Positions 5,914-9,428 of a stretch of 9,428 nt of DNA are shown here, piece after piece; within the stretch, counting starts at the first letter, position 1; every line of letters starts with the position of its first letter. Under the pieces are notes generated by a model that did no database searches, was not told where the DNA came from, and was given only the letters and a program-made list of their open reading frames with translations. Source of the DNA: JAWLCG01 sp041687295 (GTDB taxonomy: Bacteria; Planctomycetota; Phycisphaerae; SM23-33; FEN-1343); the NCBI GenBank assembly GCA_041687295.1, contig JAWLCG010000195.1, positions 1 through 9,428 of the forward strand. Reading direction: 5' to 3'. A program made the translations under genes and the position numbers.

Positions 5914-6783
5914 TCAGTCCAGGCGGAGGCCCTGGCGTTCGAGCCAGCTCTTGAGGTCGTGCATCTCGCGGTTGAAGACGTCGTTGTCGTAGTCCTGCTC
6001 GAGCTTGGCGATGAGCTCGGCGAGTTCGGGCTTCTCGGCGACCATCTCGTTGAGCTTGTGCTCCCACTGGTCGGACAGGACGCGGAGGTCCTCCAGGTCG
6101 ACCTCGATGCCCAGCAGGCCGGCCAATCGGCGGGCGAGCGACTCGATGCCGCGGGGGTTGCGTCCCTGGATGTAGGCGGGGATCTCGGCGACCAGCGTGG
6201 AGACGGGCACCGGCCCGCCGGCGGCGCGGTGCATCAGGTGGGTGACCAGGCTGGCGGGGCCCTCGTACTGGCTGAAGCGGGCGCCGATGGCCTCGAGAGG
6301 GGCCTTGGCGCCGGCGTGCGAGACCGAGCTGGTCAGCCGCGGCTCGCGGGTGTGCGGGGTCATGCCGGCGACGCTGCCGATGAAGTAGACCGCCTCGCAG
6401 TCGAAGACGCGGGCGGCCTCGAGCAGGCAGTCGGCGTAGCTGTCCCAGCGGATGTTGGGCTCGCGGCCCTCGAAGAGGATCAGGTTGGGCTTCTCCGCCC
6501 AGTAGAAGTAGTTGGTGGGCATCTCGTAGGCCTCGATCAGGCCATCGCGGATCCGCACGCCCGGGCGGAACAGGGCCGAGACCTCCATCGTGCCGGGGAA
6601 GTTGAGCAGGTAGAAGTCCTCGGGCTCGATCTCGGCGACGCGCTCGGCCCCGACGTGCTGGGCGAGGTAGCCGACGGTGCCGGTGGAGACCTCTCCGCCG
6701 TCCATCCAGCCGGTGAAGGCCAGGACCATACGGCTTCGGCGGGCCTTGGGGTTGAAACGAAGCTTGAACTGCTCGGCGGCCAT
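5914..6783 (-). CDS. PAC2-family protein (proteasome assembly chaperone-like)
   Basis: A 289-residue protein of the PAC2 / COG1938 family. Bacterial and archaeal members resemble eukaryotic proteasome assembly chaperones and are mostly uncharacterised. Supporting stretches are MVLAFTGWMDGGEVSTGTVGYL (19-40), where the family usually reads aF.GW.DAG.aat.a...L, the FYLLNFPGTMEVSALFRPGVRI region (57-78), NLILFEGREPNIRW (100-113) typical of the Pfam PAC2 domain, and VYFIGSVAGMTPHTREP (132-148). The C-terminal 50 residues (about 235-289) are charged and probably helical. ATG at 6783 is chosen because AGGAAGG (6791-6797) sits 7 bases upstream; the longer reading from 7017 would run through the divergent promoter region and is low-complexity. 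No proteasome subunit gene is visible nearby, so the partner is unknown. Confidence 0.85.
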   Translation of the reverse strand: MAAEQFKLRFNPKARRSRMVLAFTGWMDGGEVSTGTVGYLAQHVGAERVAEIEPEDFYLLNFPGTMEVSALFRPGVRIRDGLIEAYEMPTNYFYWAEKPNLILFEGREPNIRWDSYADCLLEAARVFDCEAVYFIGSVAGMTPHTREPRLTSSVSHAGAKAPLEAIGARFSQYEGPASLVTHLMHRAAGGPVPVSTLVAEIPAYIQGRNPRGIESLARRLAGLLGIEVDLEDLRVLSDQWEHKLNEMVAEKPELAELIAKLEQDYDNDVFNREMHDLKSWLERQGLRLD

Positions 6784-6869
6784 TCCGACACCTTCCTGCG
6801 GCAATGCGGGGCCCGGGGGTCCCTCGGCGGTCGAGGCGCCGGCCGAACGGGGGCCGGTCGCCCTAACCC

Positions 6870-6898
6870 ATTGTGGGGCGGCGGGCCCGACAAGGCAA
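6870..6898 (-). promoter_or_regulatory. Weak sigma70-like promoter for PAC2 gene
   Basis: On the minus strand TTGCCT (6893-6898, 4 of 6) and CACAAT (6870-6875, 4 of 6) are separated by 17 bases. The leader to the start at 6783 would be about 80 bases. The match is modest and the position is reasonable. Confidence 0.3.
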
Positions 6899-6951
6899 CC
6901 GCCGGGCGACGCGCCGGGCCATCTGTCCCCGGCCCCGGGCCGCTGGGCACC

Positions 6952-6979
6952 TTGACAGAATGGCCCTGTGCGGTACACT
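6952..6979 (+). promoter_or_regulatory. Sigma70-like promoter for the PEP-CTERM gene
   Basis: A perfect TTGACA (6952-6957) is followed after 16 bases by TACACT (6974-6979, 4 of 6 to TATAAT). Transcription would begin near 6986, giving a leader of about 55 bases that ends in a strong AAGGAGGT ribosome site (7030-7037). This is the best promoter in the window. Confidence 0.6.
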
Positions 6980-7041
6980 GGAGCCTGCCCTCGCCGGGGA
7001 AATGCTCCCTCGGCCAAGCCGCCGTACCCAAGGAGGTCCTC

Positions 7042-7842
7042 GTGGTCAAGACCGCCCTGACGCTGTGCCTGTGCCTACTGCTTCCGCTTGTGGCCCAGGC
7101 GGCGACACTGAACCTGCAGGTGACCACCGACCGCGACGCCTACGCGCCCGGCCAGACCGTGCACTGGACGATCCTGGCCTGGTCCGACGCGGGCACCCAC
7201 GCCGGCATCGCCAGCCTGGGCGTGGACCTGGTCTACTCGGACACGCTGGGCCTGTCGGCGGCCGAGACGACGGCCGATGGCCTGGCCCTGGCCAACAGCT
7301 ACTATTCGCCGGCGCGGGGTTTCGAGCTGCTCTCGCCGGGCTTCGTCGACAACCAGTGGGGCCTGGTGCGCGACATCTCCGTCTACCAACGGCCCGCTGG
7401 CCGGGTGCTCAACGTCGGCAACGACGGCGTGCCGCACGTGCTGGCCACCGGCACGCTGCTGCCGCCCGGCCAGGGGCCTCAGACGCTCACCGCCAACCTG
7501 GTGGCCGGCAACTACTGGCCTGACGCCACGGGCAACGCCCTGCCCTTCGGGCTGGTGATGGATCAGCCGGCCGAGTTCACCGTCGGCGGCCTGGCCCTGC
7601 CCGGCGACGCCAATGGCGACGGCACGGTCGACGACCGCGACCTCAACGTCGTGCTGGCCCACTGGGGCGACGCCGGCGGCTGGGCCCAGGGCGACTTCGA
7701 CGCCAGCGGCGTCATCGACGACCGCGACCTGAGCGTCCTGCTGAGCCACTGGGGCGACGGCGCCGCCGCGGCCATCCCCGAGCCGGCCTCGCTGGCCCTG
7801 GTGGCCGGCGGGCTGCTGGCCCTGCGCCGACGCCGGGCGTAG
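7042..7842 (+). CDS. Secreted protein with dockerin-like repeats and PEP-CTERM tail
   Basis: A 266-residue exported protein starting at GTG 7042, fixed by AAGGAGGT (7030-7037) and by a signal peptide that begins right there (MVKTALTLCLCLLLPLVAQA, cleavage likely after residue 20). Residues 22-185 form a domain I do not recognise by function; its opening (TDRDAYAPGQTVHWTILAWS) suggests a beta-sandwich like those in planctomycete surface proteins. Residues 188-210 (GDANGDGTVDDRDL...) and 217-239 (GDFDASGVIDDRDL...) are two calcium-binding-loop repeats like a type I dockerin, each ending in the same L(A/S)HWGD. The tail from IPEPAS (245-250) through a hydrophobic run to RRRRA (262-266) is a PEP-CTERM signal, normally processed by an exosortase at the inner membrane. 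The protein is probably cell-surface or matrix bound. No exosortase or cohesin gene is in the window. The TAG stop again falls in a GTAGG word. Confidence 0.88.
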   Translation: MVKTALTLCLCLLLPLVAQAATLNLQVTTDRDAYAPGQTVHWTILAWSDAGTHAGIASLGVDLVYSDTLGLSAAETTADGLALANSYYSPARGFELLSPGFVDNQWGLVRDISVYQRPAGRVLNVGNDGVPHVLATGTLLPPGQGPQTLTANLVAGNYWPDATGNALPFGLVMDQPAEFTVGGLALPGDANGDGTVDDRDLNVVLAHWGDAGGWAQGDFDASGVIDDRDLSVLLSHWGDGAAAAIPEPASLALVAGGLLALRRRRA

Positions 7843-7854
7843 GGGTCCGCACAC

Positions 7855-7873
7855 TGGGCTCGGCCCAAGCCCA
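7855..7873 (+). terminator. Hairpin after the PEP-CTERM gene
   Basis: TGGGCT (7855-7860) pairs with AGCCCA (7868-7873) around a 7-base loop, 12 bases after the stop. A smaller stem CGGAA/TTCCG follows at 7874-7887. No T-run follows either one. A transcription-end or mRNA-end role is plausible but unproven. Confidence 0.3.
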
Positions 7874-7952
7874 CGGAATGCCTTCCGGGGGCATCGGGGC
7901 CGGGCGGTCCCTGGCGCGGTCCAACGCACCCACGCGTCCGATGGGCGAACGG

Positions 7953-8022
7953 GTAGGCCGGACGCAGTCCGGCTGGGAAGAAGCGCCTCATCGGACAGCC
8001 TCCCCCAGCCGGACTGCGTCCG
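7953..8022. repeat. Perfect 19-bp inverted repeat, GTAGG-headed
   Basis: CGGACGCAGTCCGGCTGGG (7959-7977) recurs exactly inverted at 8004-8022, separated by 26 bases. The left arm is preceded by GTAGGC (7953-7958). Each arm also holds an internal dyad (CGGAC...GTCCG), so the DNA or RNA could fold either as one long hairpin or as two small ones. No gene is encoded. The pattern (GTAGG head plus palindrome placed between genes) matches the other hairpin repeats of the window. Confidence 0.65.
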
Positions 8023-8198
8023 ACCCACGGGCGGCTGGCCCTGTGGCGGCGTTGGCCGTAACTGCCGGTGGTGCCGGGCCTGGCGATTTTTTTGCGGCCT
8101 GCCAGGTAAGGGGGCACCGCGCCGCGTTTGGTAACTTGGGTAATCTGGGATATTTACCGAGCCCAGGCAGTCAGGGGCAGATTCTGGCCATTTGGGCT

Positions 8199-8289
8199 TT
8201 GGTTTGGGGGGGTGGTTTGGCTATCATGTCGTTCGACACGTGGCCGTCCGGACAAGAAAGTCTGGGCCTTAACGGGTCCCGGATTAAGG
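8199..8289 (+). promoter_or_regulatory. Candidate promoter and leader hairpin for adaptor gene
   Basis: TTGGTT (8199-8204, 3 of 6) and TATCAT (8222-8227, 5 of 6) are 17 bases apart. A start near 8234 would give a leader of about 150 bases before the adaptor ATG at 8388. In that leader CCTTAA (8267-8272) pairs with TTAAGG (8284-8289), and inside it GGG pairs with CCC. The stretch from about 8120 to 8300 is visibly less GC-rich than its surroundings, as expected for regulatory DNA. I recognise no riboswitch class. Confidence 0.35.
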
Positions 8290-8387
8290 GGTTGAGCGAT
8301 TGTGCCGATTCATCTGTTGCCCGCCGACCCCGAAGTGCATACCGGCCGAGGCTCCGGGACATCCCCTACAACACGGAAGACAGACGT

Positions 8388-9260
8388 ATGAATAGCAGCA
8401 GGACGTGGTTTCCGCTGGTGGTCGCCCTGGCCTCGGTTGTCGGTCTGGCCAGTGCCCAGACGGTGCCGGACGCGGTGGGCAACACTCTGCCCAGCCAGGA
8501 CGTGATCCTCTCGTTCGTCAACCCCGGGCAGATCGCCACGGTGCTGGTCACCGAGGGCGACGTCATCGAGGCGGGCCAGGCCCTGGTCCAGCAGGACGAC
8601 GAGGCCGAGCAGATCCAGCTGGCCCAGCTCAAGGCCGACGTGGAGACGCAGGTGCACGTAGCGGCCGCCAAGGCCCAGCTCGACCAGCGGCGCGTCGTCT
8701 TCGAGCGGACCCAGATCGCCCACGAGAAGGGCGCCGCCAACGACCTGGAGCTCGAGGAGGCCCGGCTGGACGTGACGATCGCCGAGCTCTCGCTGGACCT
8801 GCGGAAATTCGAGAAGGAGCAGGCGGCCCGCAAGTACCAGGAGTACGCCACCCGCGTCGACCGCATGACGCTCAAGAGCCCCTTCGACGGGCAGGTCGAG
8901 GAGGTCTTCCTCCACGACGGCGAGAGCGTCGACAAGATGGTCAAGGTCATCCGCCTGATCCGCATCGACCCGCTGTGGCTGGACGCCCCCGTGCCGGCGA
9001 CGCTGGCCCGTCAGCTGACGGTGGGCCAGGAGGCGACGGTGATCTTCCCGGGTTCGGACGGCTTTGAGACCTCGGGGCGGATCCGGCACATCGCCGGCGT
9101 GGGCGACTCGGCCAGCGATCGGCTGATGGTTCGCGTCGAGGTATCCAACCCCACCCGCCGGCCCGCCGGCGAGCAGGCGCACGTACGTTTTTCGGTCCCT
9201 GGCCAGCAGGCCCCGGCGGTCGGTACCGCCGGGCAGGCCCCGGCTGAGCCACAGTCCTAA
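8388..9260 (+). CDS. HlyD/RND-type periplasmic adaptor subunit
   Basis: A 290-residue membrane-fusion (periplasmic adaptor) protein, which in Gram-negative-type cells links an inner-membrane pump to an outer-membrane channel. ATG at 8388 begins a signal peptide (MNSSRTWFPLVVALASVVGLASA, cleavage near 23), with a modest GGAAGA site at 8375-8380. Domain order: first lipoyl half-motif about 38-70 (GQIATVLVTEGDVIEAGQAL), a charged Gln/Glu/Lys/Arg-rich coiled-coil hairpin about 71-152, second lipoyl half about 160-182 (LKSPFDGQVEEVFLHDGESV), then a beta-barrel about 187-270 (IDPLWLDAPVPATLARQLTVG). It is shorter than typical RND adaptors (350-400 residues): the membrane-proximal domain is missing and it ends in a Pro/Gln/Ala-rich tail. 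No pump or TolC-like gene follows. The next gene, 23 bases on, is DUF3467-like. Any substrate is unknown. Confidence 0.87.
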   Translation: MNSSRTWFPLVVALASVVGLASAQTVPDAVGNTLPSQDVILSFVNPGQIATVLVTEGDVIEAGQALVQQDDEAEQIQLAQLKADVETQVHVAAAKAQLDQRRVVFERTQIAHEKGAANDLELEEARLDVTIAELSLDLRKFEKEQAARKYQEYATRVDRMTLKSPFDGQVEEVFLHDGESVDKMVKVIRLIRIDPLWLDAPVPATLARQLTVGQEATVIFPGSDGFETSGRIRHIAGVGDSASDRLMVRVEVSNPTRRPAGEQAHVRFSVPGQQAPAVGTAGQAPAEPQS

Positions 9261-9283
9261 TGAAGGCAAAAGGAGCATCACCC

Positions 9284-9428
9284 ATGGCCCAGGATCAGAC
9301 CCCCAACGAAGCCAAGCCCGTCGACGAGCAGGCCCGCGAGCAGACCGGCCAGCAGCAGGTCCGCCTGCGGATCGACGAGCGGAACATGGACACCACCTAC
9401 GCCAACGCCTTCCGCTCCAACGGCACGG
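9284..9428 (+). CDS. DUF3467-like protein, N-terminal part (cut by window end)
   Basis: Forty-eight residues are visible before the sequence ends. After a Gln/Glu-rich, probably disordered start comes VRLRIDERNMDTTYANAFRSNGT, which resembles the opening of the small DUF3467 proteins (beta strand, then a Y-A-N motif) of unknown function. ATG at 9284 has AAGGAG (9270-9275) 8 bases upstream. An in-frame ATG at 9260 overlaps the adaptor stop as TAATG, but the ribosome site would then lie inside the gene, so 9284 is preferred. The short spacing indicates an operon with the adaptor gene. The stop and total length are outside the window. Confidence 0.7.
   Translation, partial: MAQDQTPNEAKPVDEQAREQTGQQQVRLRIDERNMDTTYANAFRSNGT

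Noticed and set aside
5959..7041. Plus-strand open frame running from the PAC2 region into the PEP-CTERM gene
   Set aside because: The part before 7042 is antisense to PAC2 and has low-complexity content. Ribosome site, promoter and signal peptide all place the real start at GTG 7042.
8061..8093. Rho-independent terminator ending in the T7 run at 8087-8093
   Set aside because: The GC-rich bases before the T-run give only 3-4 bp stems that I can draw, and it lies about 245 bases past the nearest plus-strand stop.
7878..8387. Extended N-terminus of the adaptor gene back to 7878
   Set aside because: It would translate through the 19-bp inverted repeat and the candidate promoter, and would bury the signal peptide. 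ATG 8388 starts directly at that peptide.

Overview
The window looks like a chromosomal segment of a very GC-rich (roughly 70% by eye) Planctomycetes-type bacterium, probably of the Phycisphaerae or a related deep lineage. The grounds are a secreted protein that carries both a dockerin-like calcium-repeat pair and a PEP-CTERM sorting tail, two non-HemE uroporphyrinogen-decarboxylase-family proteins, a DUF3467-type protein, and intergenic spaces full of short palindromic repeats. The taxonomic call is inference. No rRNA, tRNA or CRISPR array was seen.

Layout. 1-114: short leader with a good sigma70-like promoter. 115-1218 (+): URO-D-family protein. 1219-2370: about 1.15 kb with no convincing gene, holding a GTAGG-headed hairpin, REP-like palindromes A, B and C, four copies of a 15-bp word at 68/69-bp spacing, and a 220-bp MITE-like inverted repeat. 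2371-3510 (-): C45/acyl-CoA:6-APA acyltransferase-like Ntn hydrolase. 3511-3933: a second repeat patch (degenerate tandem repeat, hairpin, and palindrome D, which is a near copy of C). 3934-4611 (-): WrbA-type quinone oxidoreductase. 4720-5826 (-): second URO-D-family protein with a corrinoid-methyltransferase-like H-x-C site. 5914-6783 (-): PAC2-family protein. 6784-7041: divergent promoter region. 7042-7842 (+): secreted dockerin/PEP-CTERM protein. 7843-8387: third repeat patch plus the leader of the next gene. 8388-9260 (+): HlyD/RND-type periplasmic adaptor. 9284-9428 (+): start of a DUF3467-like gene cut by the window end.

How the genes fit together. The minus-strand genes 6783->5914, 5826->4720 and 4611->3934 lie head to tail with gaps of 87 and 108 bp and could share transcription, although GC-rich hairpins sit in both gaps. 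The adaptor and the DUF3467-like gene are 23 bp apart and are probably one operon continuing past the window. No single pathway links all genes. The coding content is ordinary. The unusual part is the intergenic DNA, where at least four repeat families share the gaps, two of them apparently nested, and two gene stop codons fall inside GTAGG words.
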